A stretch of DNA of 64,000 bases from Littorina saxatilis (Eukaryota; Mollusca; Gastropoda; Littorinimorpha; Littorinidae), in contig NC_090261.1 in assembly GCF_037325665.1 (NCBI RefSeq), positions 68,500,139 to 68,564,138 of the forward strand, given 5' to 3'. Numbering within the stretch: the first letter of the stretch is position 1; each line of letters starts with the position of its first letter. The position numbers and the translations under genes were made by a program. Positions 23,679 through 34,900 of this stretch are shown piece by piece. Under the pieces are notes generated by a model. That model was not told the origin of the DNA. It was given only the letters and a program-made list of their open reading frames with translations, and did no database searches.

Positions 23679-24064
23679 ACCAAAAATGATGAAGAACCGT
23701 CTCGGGCAGAATGCAAAGCACGTACAAAAAATACTTCGTAGAACTGGATAGATATAGTACATGAACAACTATTTTAAACGGGTCGTTTGAAGCAGTTGGA
23801 ATTTTATCTTACGTCGGACACCTTGCTTCTTAGAACGGTATATGTATTTTTTCAAAAACAGTTCAAGATGAAGTCATTATCTTTTTCTTCTACAGGACCT
23901 TTGAATTCTTTCAAATGTTTGGAGACACAACTTCTTCTTCTTCTGCGTTCGATGTTGCAGACACAACAAGTTTGTGTCTGCAAACAAACTTCAAGTGCAT
24001 CAGCGATCTTCTGTCCACATGTTGAGCGCACCTTTTGGCACTAAGTCACACACCAAAGGAGCAC

Positions 24065-24175
24065 AAGATACACTTATTAGAGACAAAAGATACACTTATT
24101 AGAGACAAAGATACACTTATTAGAGACAAAGATACACTTATTAGAGACAAAGATACACTTATTAGAGACAAAAGA
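24065..24175 (+). repeat. 21-22 bp minisatellite, five copies
   Basis: GATACACTTATTAGAGACAA repeats five times in the foldback loop. Confidence 0.9.
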
Positions 24176-24184
24176 ATACAGCAA

Positions 24185-24262
24185 CGTGGAATGTGACCAA
24201 GTGGAAGGATGGTCGTATCCCATGTAAAGCTTGACCAGATCTGAGACGGTGAGGCCACAACA
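24185..24262 (+). repeat. Interspersed repeat fragment, same core
   Basis: TGTGACCAAGTGGAAGGATG and GACCAGATCTGAGACGGTGA. Lies in the loop of the foldback element. Confidence 0.5.
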
Positions 24263-24485
24263 ACTCATTTCCCTGTGGTACAGTATTAGCAACTTATTCC
24301 CCCCTCTGCTTCTTTACCTCTGTAAACTTGTAGAGCTAGTTATTTTTCGATAATGACCCAGCAACCAAACAAATAACGACCCAGCAACAGCCTGAATCCT
24401 CGATAGTGCAATGGGTTGAGAAGTTGTTCTGTTTCGGTACTACTTTTTGCGACTGAAAAGTTCCGAACGCTCTAATGTACGAAGT

Positions 24486-25545
24486 GAGTAAGTGCGCCGG
24501 TGTCCGTACCCCTTCCTCGGACCGTACCCCTTCGGTTTTTGTTGTTCAAGTTTTACTCGTCTGTAGACCTCCAGTCGGTTCGTGAAGCGTCTATTTTTAA
24601 ACTAGAACTATCCGGCAGCGAATATTTGTAGCCAATGACGTGTTCGCGCTCACTTTACCGCCTTACCAGCCTACACGGCAAACCCACTTCTACTTTTGCT
24701 TTCTGCTTCAGTTGATATGGTTGTTTGAAATGGTCGTACAGCTCAGTTTCAAGTCGGTCTTTCTAGATGTATTTTTCACGCTTAACACGATTATGGGGGT
24801 TAAAAGTATGCTTTGAGTCAAGTTTCATGGGTATTTGTCAAAAACATAACGTAGCGTTCAGCAGATTTGAAAGGGGTACGGTCCCGGGGCCTGAAAAAAT
24901 CAGGGTCTTCCTCGGTCCGTACCCACTTTTAATTTACTCTTTTTTTTGGTTTTTGAAGCCAATGTCTGTTTTATGGCCTACTCATTACTTTTTGTTAATT
25001 TATTATGTTACAGATTTGAATATATACGGGTTACTTGGATGACTTGATTGTGATACTGTTATTGTTTGTTACTAAGATCTGGTCAGTTCTCTATTTCCTA
25101 ACTTTTTGTTGTTGTTGACATTACACACACACATAGACTAAACTAAATTAACTATCCCATGAATATATTCACCATAAAATTACAGACAAGCAATCATACA
25201 TAATTATAGGTATGCAAACGATTTTCTACAACCCTTAACTTGGTTAAAAACAACGACAGACGGACCAGGGTAGTAGGGTACGGATCGAGGCTTACCCGGG
25301 TACGGCTTCGAGGAACAGCTAGTACGGATGAAGGAAAACCCGGTACGGTCCGAGGCTCAGATGAATGACGTTAGAAACGGACTTCTACATACTTAGGGGA
25401 TTCCCCTCTAAACCAACCAATGGCAGCCAAGAAAGGCCGACAGCCCGCAGTAGCTGTAGCAATTTATAGAATGGCGATCGAAGCCACAGCTCCGAAGTTA
25501 TGAGCTTTCAAGCCTGAAGGGGTACGGACACCGGCGCACTTACTC
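24486..25545. mobile_element. TIR element nested in the foldback right arm
   Basis: Perfect inverted ends of about 29 bp (GAGTAAGTGCGCCGGTGTCC...). Many GGTACGG or CCGTACC words lie near both ends. Comparison with the intact left arm shows a 36 bp stretch missing at the insertion site and no clear target duplication. No transposase frame. Confidence 0.72.
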
Positions 25546-26364
25546 GCATTTAAATTAACAACTACAGGCCTGAACACATGAATCTCCATATAAAATCCAT
25601 GAGTTCGGTTGTTTTCTGAATCTAGATCTGCCGTGCTCAAACGTTCATCACAAGCAATTTCACAAGGCAAGTAACTCATACTTTGTCTAGCGACAAGAGT
25701 AGTTCCCTTTCTTTTCACTCAGTTTCTTCGACAACAGACTGCAATCCGACGGTCAGTTTTCAACAATATTTCATTTAATAAACAGATCACACGCAACCAA
25801 ATGCACACATCTCATCAATTTAAACAACATAAAGCGGTTTCATACACTATTTTTCCCAGAAAACTGAACTTCATACAGTTTTTAACGTTGGAACACGGGT
25901 GCAAAAGTTCGTCTGCTAGTCCCATTTGACGAAAGAACATTATCCTAAGCGATACCAAAACATATACAGAACACACAATATCTGCCTTTGCCGCCACAGC
26001 AGAATAACAGCATATCTGTGTACTTGATTTTAGTCCAAAATAGGAAAACTGACAAGAAGTGTTAACAGAATGGAATGATTTGCACGGAACTATACAACCG
26101 CGCATTAATCGATCGCCTGCGCAGGTTGACTGGTTGAGTGAATAGGATTCGATCAAACTTTCGCAAAAAAAACTCCTCTTTTCTTTGAATAACTGAAGAA
26201 AGGAAGAATAAAGAGGTTACACACCTCGTCTCAGTGATTATAAAAAATAATGGTCTCAGTTCGCGGTCATGAAAAAGCTCGCTAAAGCTCGCATTTTTCA
26301 TGATCCGCTAACTTCGACCATTATTTTTAATAATCACTGAGACTCGGCATGTAACCTCTACATA

Positions 26365-26686
26365 TACCTCTGCCGCAGAGAAGCAAAGTTTGCTTCACCC
26401 TATACATAAGTTCAGCCAATTCATCAACCAACATATATTTTGAACGGAACGCTTGCTACACCATGCTCCTGAGACGTAGGCTACGAGGTGAAGGTCGTTT
26501 TACGCCCCATTTGACGTGGAAGTCTCAGTGCTGCATGGACAGCAGGAACAGGGTGTCGACAGAAAGACGTGCGCTAATAGTCCATATTCGTAAATCGCGC
26601 GGGAGGAGAGCGCGAGAGTAGCTTCCCTTGAAAGGGAGAACACACATGGCGTGTTTTTGCTTTCACAGTGCTGTGTAGACTGTGAC
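26365..26686. other. Spacer with no supported feature
   Basis: Unique-looking DNA between the foldback element and the family B element. AAGGGAGAACACACATGG resembles a stretch at 39950, no more. Confidence 0.4.
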
Positions 26687-27523
26687 ATTTTTGACTCACA
26701 TGCGAAGCAAAAGTGAGTCTATGTACTCACCCGAGTCGTCCGTCCGTCCGTCCGTCCGTCCGTCCGGACGTCCGTCCGGCCGTCCGGACGTCCGTCCGGC
26801 CGTCCGGAAAACTTTAACGTTGGATATTTCTTGGACACTATTCAGTCTATTAGTACCAAATTTGGCAAGATGGTGTATGATGACAAGGCCCCAAAAAACA
26901 TACATAGCATCTTGACCTTGCTTCAAGGTCAAGGTCGCAGGGGCCATAAATGTTGTCTAAAAAACAGCTATTTTTCACATTTTTCACATTTTCTCTGAAG
27001 TTTTTGAGATTGAATACCTCACCTATATATGATATATAGGGCAAAGTAAGCCCCATCTTTTGATACCAGTTTGGTTTACCTTGCTTCAAGGTCAAGGTCA
27101 CAGGGGCTCTTCAAAGTTGGATTGTATACATATTTTGAAGTGACCTTGACCCTGAACTATGGAAGATAACTGTTTCAAACTTAAAAATTATGTGGGGCAC
27201 ATGTTATGCTTTCATCATGAGACACATTTGGTCACATATGATCAAGGTCAAGGTCTCTTTGACCCTTATGAAATGTGACCAAAATAAGGTAGTGAACCAC
27301 TAAAAGTGACCATATCTCATGGTAAAAAGAGCCAATAAGCACCATTGTACTTCCTATGTCTTGAATTAACAGCTTTGTGTTGCATGACCTTGGATGACCT
27401 TGACCTTGGGTCAAGGTCACATGTATTTTGGTAGGAAAAATGTGTAAAGCAGTTCTTAGTGTATGATGTCATTGCTAGGTTTAGGTCAAGCATGTGAGTC
27501 GTATGGGCTTTGCCCTTCTTGTT
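26687..27523 (-). mobile_element. Helentron/DINE-like element, family B subfamily 2
   Basis: On the minus strand it starts AACAAGAAGGGCAAAGCCCA and ends in a hairpin (GACTCAC...GTGAGTC) plus AAAAAT. The tract before the hairpin is GGAC/CCGG-rich. The interior differs from the other copies and carries four clusters of TCAAGGTCA or its complement. Confidence 0.6.
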
Positions 27524-27534
27524 GAGGTTATAAA

Positions 27535-27690
27535 ATGCCGAGACAGAAAAGATGTGCATGGGGAGTGTGCAATATGGACACTAGGTATCCCGAACGGTGT
27601 GTGGGGATCGAATTTTTTTCCATTCGTGAAGCCTGGAAAGTTTAACTATCACTACGATAAGTGTCAGCGCTGGGTCACAGCTTGCTACAG
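27535..27690 (+). pseudogene. THAP-type zinc-finger first exon with a frameshift
   Basis: From the ATG at 27535 the frame reads MPRQKRCAWGVCNMDTRYPE and on to GIEFF. The continuation FPFVKPG...DKCQRWVTACYR lies in the next frame. The switch falls at a run of seven T (about 27610-27616), so one extra T separates the two halves. Together they match the start of a THAP domain: C-x4-C, then the FxPFPKP-like stretch, then a Cys followed by RWVxAC. A donor-like GTAGAA follows AG at 27690. The remaining Cys/His part of the domain is not seen downstream, so this is a lone or decayed exon, or an intact exon carrying a homopolymer sequencing error. THAP domains occur in host factors and in P-element transposases; which one this was cannot be told. 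Confidence 0.6.
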
Positions 27691-27775
27691 GTAGAATGTT
27701 TATGTTGGTACTTCCTGACAAGAAACCAGGATTCTGCAGCTGAACATTGCGTCGTCGCGGGTTTTCTGGGGTGCG

Positions 27776-27978
27776 TATCGCTAGCGCTACCTGTCATTTG
27801 TGCTACGTGTCATTTGTCCTACGTGTCATTTGTGCTACGTGCCGCTATCGCTACGTTGATTAGTGCTACAAATAATTTGTCTATGAGTCGCTATCATTCG
27901 TTCATTATCACTACGTGTCGACAGCACTACATCTTTTAGCGCTACGTGTCATTATCGCTACGTGTCAATACCACTACT
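27776..27978 (+). repeat. Degenerate GCTACGTGTCATTTGT minisatellite
   Basis: About ten loose units. The same start, GCTAGCGCTACxTGTCATTT, lies in reverse at 29245-29270, right after the SAP-like exon. Confidence 0.65.
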
Positions 27979-28023
27979 TACTGACGACTTTCTCTTTCTC
28001 ATTTTTTCTCGGGCTCTCACTCC

Positions 28024-28243
28024 TTCTGGTTTGTGTGTGTATATGTATGTCTGTTTCAGTGTGTGCGTGTGTGTGTCTGTTTCAGTGTGTGCGTATGTGT
28101 GTGTGTGTGTGTGTGTGTGCAGTCTATCTCTCTCTCTCTTGCTTACTCGCTCGCTCACTCACTCTGTTTCTCTCTCTCTGCCCCTCTCTTTCTCTCTCTT
28201 TCTCTCTCTCTCTCTGTGACCTTAATATAATAAACCATTCTGA

Positions 28244-28285
<42 letters not shown>
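28024..28285. repeat. GT and CT microsatellites
   Basis: (GT)n blocks pass into (CT)n with interruptions. Confidence 0.93.
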
Positions 28286-28289
<4 letters not shown>

Positions 28290-28419
28290 TTATGTTAGTT
28301 TGTATGTATGTTTGTTTGTTTAGTCTGTTAATCGTTTGTTTGTTCGGTTGTTTGCTTTTTTTTTTACTTCTTTGATTCATATTCTAACATTTTTTAAACG
28401 TATTATCATTAGATTAAAC

Positions 28420-28520
28420 CCTCCCATGTGCGAGGGCTGGATGTGAAAAAGCACCTGTTTGTTTATGCCATTACCCTCGTTAATAAATAATTTGTCTTTG
28501 TCTTGTCTTGTCTTGTGTGT
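28420..28520 (+). mobile_element. Retroposon 3' tail fragment
   Basis: GTGCGAGGGCTGGATGTGAA followed by CATTACCCTCGTTAATAAAT and (TTGTC)n, a tail common to molluscan SINE/LINE ends. Confidence 0.5.
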
Positions 28521-28528
28521 GTGTGTGC

Positions 28529-28529
<1 letters not shown>

Positions 28530-28599
<70 letters not shown>

Positions 28600-28601
28600 C
28601 A

Positions 28602-28662
<61 letters not shown>
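28530..28662. repeat. (CT)n microsatellite
   Basis: Long CT tract with one interruption. Confidence 0.97.
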
Positions 28663-28664
<2 letters not shown>

Positions 28665-29129
28665 CGCAATCTCTGAAGGAATATTTTGTCCTTCCTTTAA
28701 CTTTGCCAGAGATTTGTAATTTTTGGAAGAAAGTCTCTGCATGATTTTCAGTTGTTTCTTTCGGATTTTGATCTTTTTAGAAAAAAAGGGCTTTGTTTTT
28801 GACAAATTGTAAGACAGTGTTATTGCATATATTTTTAAATACAAATATTGACACAAGGTATAACCGAGGATATTAGTGAAACCTTTTCTTCTCTCCCAAA
28901 TTCTTTTATGAAATTAGAGGGGGAGAGAGATCCGGGGGAGGGGGGGGGGATTGACAGACAGAAATACAGAGAAAGAGCGAGAAAGCGGAAGAGAGAGACA
29001 GTTAACAGAGAGAGAGAAAGAGAGAGAGGGATGGAGGGTGGTTTTTATTTCATGGTTGGTTGGTTTTAGTTCTTAATGCACTGTTTTTGACAATAGTTTT
29101 CATTCGGTAAAAGGCAAATTCAATTACCG

Positions 29130-29163
29130 CTCTCCCTCTCTCTCTCTCTCTGTCTCTCTCTTC

Positions 29164-29208
<45 letters not shown>
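29130..29208. repeat. CT and CA microsatellites
   Basis: Follows the SAP-like exon. Preceded at 28920-29035 by a GA-rich stretch. Confidence 0.93.
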
Positions 29209-29210
<2 letters not shown>

Positions 29211-29276
29211 GCACAAACGCATACGTACACACAGTACACAAATGCACAAATGACACGTAGCGCTAGCGGGACGCAC

Positions 29277-29495
29277 CGCTCTTTCTGGACCGGCTAAATC
29301 GCGCAGTTTCAAGCCGATCACTTCGGCTCGATCCTCGATCAGCGCCTCGGGATCGATGGGCAACTTGATTTCAAGTGCTTTCTGCACTAAATCGGACACT
29401 TCATGCTTGCGGTAATCGCTAAACGTGACGCCTCTTTCACGCAAGAACGACTGTAACTCGCTCACGGTAACAGGCTTTCCCTTCGCTGACGCCAT
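29277..29495 (-). CDS. SAP-like N-terminal exon of an unidentified protein
   Basis: An open exon of 73 codons starts at MASAKGKPVTVSELQSFLRE and ends at a GTGCGT donor at 29276. SELQSFLRERGVTFSDYRKHEVSDLVQKA has the two-helix look of a SAP or SAP-like domain; the following LPIDPEALIEDRAEVIGLKL resembles the N-termini of invertebrate proteins that carry SWIM or YqaJ-type domains further on. No second exon was recognised. An ATG 27 codons upstream is also open. It faces the THAP exon at 27535 across about 1.6 kb of simple repeats. Family assignment is from memory and tentative. Confidence 0.4.
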
Positions 29496-29724
29496 TGTTT
29501 GGTATCCCAAACAAGGGAAACTACTCTCATAAGTCAGTTTATGCATACGCCCTATTGGCTGGAGGATGCTTGCCATCCGTTTGGAATAGATCCAGCTGTA
29601 TTTCGAACGGACGGGCCGAGACGGATGCTGTCAAGCGTGCAAGACGTACGGTTCTGATGCCACACGATCGGTTTGTGGTCCGTTTCGGGCGGTCGGTTTC
29701 TAACGTACAGGAAGAAAGCCGTCT

Positions 29725-31790
29725 TTAAAGTAGCGGCAAAGCGGAAGGCGACGAAATGGGATGCGGCGAAATGGGAGACGGCACACTCGTAGGGGGTGAA
29801 ATGTGAGGCGACGATTCGGTATTTCGCCGTCTGAAGTATCCTCGCTCCAGAGCCAACGCGAGGAGGGCCAGCCCGACCCCCAGGGGCAGCGCCAGCACCA
29901 CGCCCTGCACGTGCACCAGGCTGATGACGTTTGGGCCGGGAGGGGCACGCAGGGGGCAGGGGGTGCGGGGGAACCACTTGTCTGTCCACTCGGATACCAG
30001 CCCTGACGCGTGCAGACGGAGGATCCTGAGAGAGAGAGAGAGAAGAACAGGGTTACCAGGGCATTTTGAAACCATGGTAACAGACACGTTGAAAGATTTC
30101 ATTTCCCCCTTTTGCTTTGACAACGAGCATTTCGTTAAAATATCATACAACAGATCAGTTTTCAGAGATAACTAAACTGTATCGACATTCCTTTGATATC
30201 TTGGTAGAGCTGAACATCTTGCTTTGCTTGAATAGACGGATGTTCGGAAATTAATTTATAACACCGTCGAGTGTTCATCAATAAACTACATTGAAAGGCA
30301 CCTTTACTATCCGCGTAAAAGACCATGGACACCATTACAGATTTGCAAAGGTTTTTGCAAGAGCATCCTTCTCCTTAGACTCATATCAACAGCCTGGCTG
30401 TATCCCATCCACAGTGGGAGCGTTAATTGTGAATAAGTGTTGGAAACTGATAAAGTGTCACTTACAAAATACTTTAGCATAATACTTTTGCAACATTTCC
30501 ACTCATCGGCACGCGAATTATCTTGACTCCGCTCTTGTACCCATGCAGAATGTGCGTATCGTTTGTTTTACTCTTTATTTCTTGAATATTGACGCATGTA
30601 GGTTAGTAGCCATACGTGATATCGACTTTGACACTGCACGATATCTTGGTCGTTTGTTGAAGAAAGTAGTCCATCAGTAAACTCTAAATATGCAGATGAC
30701 CTCTAAATTATTTCAGTTGTACTCTGCAAATACGCTAAAAACAGGTCAGATCGAGGCTCTGTAACCATGGAATATGCTCGGGTGACCATGGAAAACGCAG
30801 CGTATACACTTACTCAGCTAACAGAGACAAAGAAGCAGGTCATGGGATAACAATGAATACAACACACGCGCACACATTGTTTGTTTGTTTGTTGTTGTTG
30901 TTATTCTTCTTTGTTGTTTATTGGACGTTTTTTTGCCTGTTAAAGCAAGTTACCCAGGACTTTAGCTGACGTCCTACAAGCAGTGAAAGGGTTAAACTCA
31001 CAAGTCTGACAGAGGTCTGACGAGGGCGGACCCTTTGGGCAGCACAGGTCCAGAGCGTCCGCTGTTCAGCTTGACTTGAACCACTTCCACGTCACAGTCC
31101 CTGCGCAATGACGTCACCGCAGTTTCGTGAGTTATCACCACCAGTTTCTCGTCAGTGGTCGCCACTCTCCTCACCAGCTGCATGGGGTCAGGGGTCAACA
31201 CGTTGTGACCTTCACCTTGGAAGCGTTGTATGCCTGCCCAGACCTTCTGGTTTATTGTGTCATTGCTTTCCTGAAAAAGAAAGATTATAAATATGTATCG
31301 ATTGAACACTGGATTTCCCTTCTTTGAGCCATGTGACGTCAGAGGCCGACAAAACTTCATATTTAGGCGGCCAGCCGAGACTACAAAATAGTGCATGTTT
31401 GTGTGGGTTCAATCATAAAAACTATAAGGAATTCTAACCAGAATCGATCGATACATAAATGTTATTTGTATTTTTGACCATGATATGACATTTTACACAC
31501 ATCTCGACAGTCATTGTTCACCTCGACCGCTAGCGCGGTCTCGGAGGAACACTAACTGTCTCGATCTGTGTAAAATGTCATATTTTGGTCAAAAATACAA
31601 ATAACGTATAATGTTTTTTTCTTCGTTCCCATTCCAAAAGATTAACAAATAAGCGAGATGATACATCTAAGGGCATTAATTACAGTCGTTAATACTTTAA
31701 AATGACTCGTTGATACGTGTCAATTGAATACAGATTATCTTCACACTAGTGGCTTTAAAATGAACTCAAAACCAAAATGTGTGTGTGTGA

Positions 31791-31826
<36 letters not shown>

Positions 31827-31925
31827 ATTGAATTGAATTGAACTTTATTTAACAAGGATTAAGATTTAAGGCTACGCCTTTTCTTACAATCTGTCCTTGG
31901 GACGCACAGACACACAATGATAAAA

Positions 31926-31969
<44 letters not shown>

Positions 31970-34900
31970 CAGAGAGAGAGAAAGAGAGAGAGAGAGAGAG
32001 CACCTTTAAAACGAGCGCGACGCTTGTGTCGGAAGAAGTACCCCAGATGTAGTCATGTTGCTTGGTAACCAGGTCTTGGAGACTGGAGAAGAGCTGTGGT
32101 TGCCTGGCAACGGACAGGTAGGCGGTGAGAGTTCCGCTGTAGGCAGCCACCACCACAAGCGACAGCAACCACCAACTGCACAGCAACACTCGCGCCGGAC
32201 GGGACGCGAATGTTTTCTCTGTCGCTGCACATTGTGAGAAAATAAAACCAAGTATTTCCTACCCTGACCACACGTCCATAACGACCATCCCAAAGGACGA
32301 ACCTTTTGTGTGTGGTTCACCTGTCCACAGCGGTCATCTGTCTACAACGACAACATTTGGTCGTTCCATTGGGTGATCGTTATAAACAGGGTAGACTGCA
32401 CTCACTTACAGAATGGGCGCAAACGTCGTCCACATAGTCTGTTTAGTTAGCTTTGAATATGAGAAACCTTGCTTCCGAACCGGCTTCCCGAATTCCCTTC
32501 ACGTCAGATCCGCCCCTTCGTTGCAAAACATTCATAAAGTAGTAACTTTGACGGATGCAAATGTATTGCCCAAGCGCACACGATCAGCCGTTTATGACGA
32601 CAATAAACAAATGTTCTAACCGGTTCATGCTGAAACTGCACTGCAGAAAGGATGTGACCAAATTGCAAAAATCTCCTCTACTTTGTTTGGCATTCGTTAA
32701 TTATCCTACATACGTGAGTGAGACCACTCATGAGATAATAATATCGTTCAAACCACACGTGTTTATATCATGTAAATGAGTTCATGTAATACTAGTTTGG
32801 CAGGGACCTGCTTTTCGATTGCTCATGATGCCAGAGTCACCGAGACAAACGTCATTATGGTATCCCTTTTACCCTCTGCTGTTTCTCCTGGTAGAAGTTT
32901 TCGAACTTTCAAGTCACGCTACACTTTCTAGAGTGGCGTGTTTTTGCTTTGACGTCAAAGATTGCACGAGGCTTTGGAATAGATGAGGTTCCAAAAGATA
33001 CATCTTCAATTTGGACGAATCCAATGCGGGACGTTTTGAGTAAAATAAACGTAAGTACAGTATGTAGGATAAACAGAATACTACATGGCTTGCTGTGTCG
33101 TACCAGATTTACACTCGTTGCTTTTTCAAATAGTGAAGAGCTCGCTTTCGCTTGTAGTTCAAAATTCAAAAAAACAACTCGTGTATAATTTGGCAAGACA
33201 CAACAACCCATGTAGTATTTTCTATTTAAGTTCCACCAAGAAATCTTCAAACAACTCACGCTTAAACAACAAGGCAGAAAAGATGACTTCAAAAGCTGCT
33301 GCCAGCAGCATCGCCCTTTCCGGGTGTCCAGCGTTTTGGTTTACAAGTGACGTCATCTCTGGTTTCATCGGTGACGTCATCTCTGGTGTCACTGGTGGCG
33401 TCATCCCTGGTGTTACTTGTGACGCAATCTCGGGTGACGTCATCTCTGGTTTTACATGTGACGTCATCTCTGGTTTTATCAGTGACGTCATCTCTGGTTT
33501 GACGCGGTTCATATTCGTCAGGCTCTCGATTAGAAATATGAGCAGCGCCGTGCCCACAGCGGAACACAGCGTGGCGACGAGTAGCCATTTGTTGAAGGGA
33601 ATGAGGATGAACCAGGGACTGTTGTTGTTTGCTGGAGGTTTTCTGTACGCCATCACGATAGGGATGAAATGGATGATGGTGGGAAAATCCATCATGAGAG
33701 ACCGATCGTGCCTGAAGTCAGTCGGTGCCAGACCTAGGTCCACTTCCTGTTTGCAAATGCAGAATCATTTGACTAAGTGAAATGCATCCAAACACCAAAA
33801 ATATTGTATCTGAATAATGCTACAGAAATTGTTCCTTGAAAGCACCCATACACGCTAAAGCTTCAGCTGCTTACTTTGCTGTAACCGAGTGCCGTAACAC
33901 TACGATCACCTCGGGAGGCGAAGTGCAATCAAACAGGATTGAAAATGTTAGGGCTAATTTCTTAGCGCTATAAAAACTGTTATGCAAACCCGAAGGTTTC
34001 CATGAACATACAGACAATCGGAAACCACCAGACCCCATCCCAAACAGACATTCCACAATCCACCGGTGTTGACTTAAAGGCCAACAACTCGGGTGCAGAG
34101 TCTGCTGTGAAAGGAGCGGTAGCCTCCCCTGTCACAATCGCCCCCGTTTGAATGAACTTCGTCCCGAAGTTCCGAACCGGGGGACCACTGTCCATCCCAA
34201 GTTCGCAGAATGGGAACAGCACGAAAATGTTCAGTGGTCATATTATGCCATTACCTGAACATATCATGCCGAGTCCCATCCCTGCTCGCAAGCGACAGAT
34301 GTAACCGAGTGCCGTAACACTACGATCACCTCGGGAGGCGAAGTGCAATCAAACAGGATTGAAAATGTTAGGGCTAATTTCTTAGCCATATAAAAACTGT
34401 TATGCAAACCCGAAGGTTTCCATGAACATACAGACAATCGGAAAACCCCATCCCAAACAGACATTCCACAATCCACCGGTGTTGACTTAAAGGCCAACAA
34501 CTCGGGTGCAGAGTCTGCTGTGAAAGGAGCGGTAGCCTCCCCTGTCACATCGGCATAAGTGAAAAAAGCCGCCGAGTGCACAGTAAAGTCATAGAAACAT
34601 GGTTTACTGGGTAGTATGCCCCATGCACACTATTTAACACAACGTTTACACTATACTGGGCGCTTACAGGGTACTGTACTTTACGGTATAGACATCATGC
34701 AAACCATGCAGTCTCTAGGGCTGAGATGCAAGAAGCGAAACTAGGTGCCACCTAAATGGGAGGCACGCAGCCGCGGGGTCGGATTGGTAGACACTGAGAT
34801 TTGTTGTAATTTCAACCAATCAGATCGCGCGGCTTGTTCCCACCCAGTTGGGTAGGACCAAGTTTTGCACCTCAGCCCTGGTACCCGAGAGAATAACGAA

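Larger units (their letters stand above)
21643..26361. mobile_element. 4.7 kb foldback element with about 1 kb arms
   Basis: Left arm 21643-22683; right arm 24296-24485 plus 25546-26361, split by a nested TIR element. Both arms start GTAGAGGTTACATGCCGAGT, and each outer 150 bp is itself a palindrome (GTCTCAGTGATTATTAAAAA and its complement). The loop (22684-24295) carries a 633 bp retroelement and a short minisatellite. Open frames in the arms are mirrored and show no known domain. No target duplication was found. Confidence 0.75.

Noticed and set aside
21643-26361. Polinton or other large virus-like element
   Set aside because: Despite long inverted arms there is no polymerase, integrase or capsid-like frame, and the ends do not fit.
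28459-28856. Long Ser/Leu or Arg/Glu frames
   Set aside because: Pure CT/GA microsatellite translation; the frames at 48513-49190 and 52399-52723 are the same.
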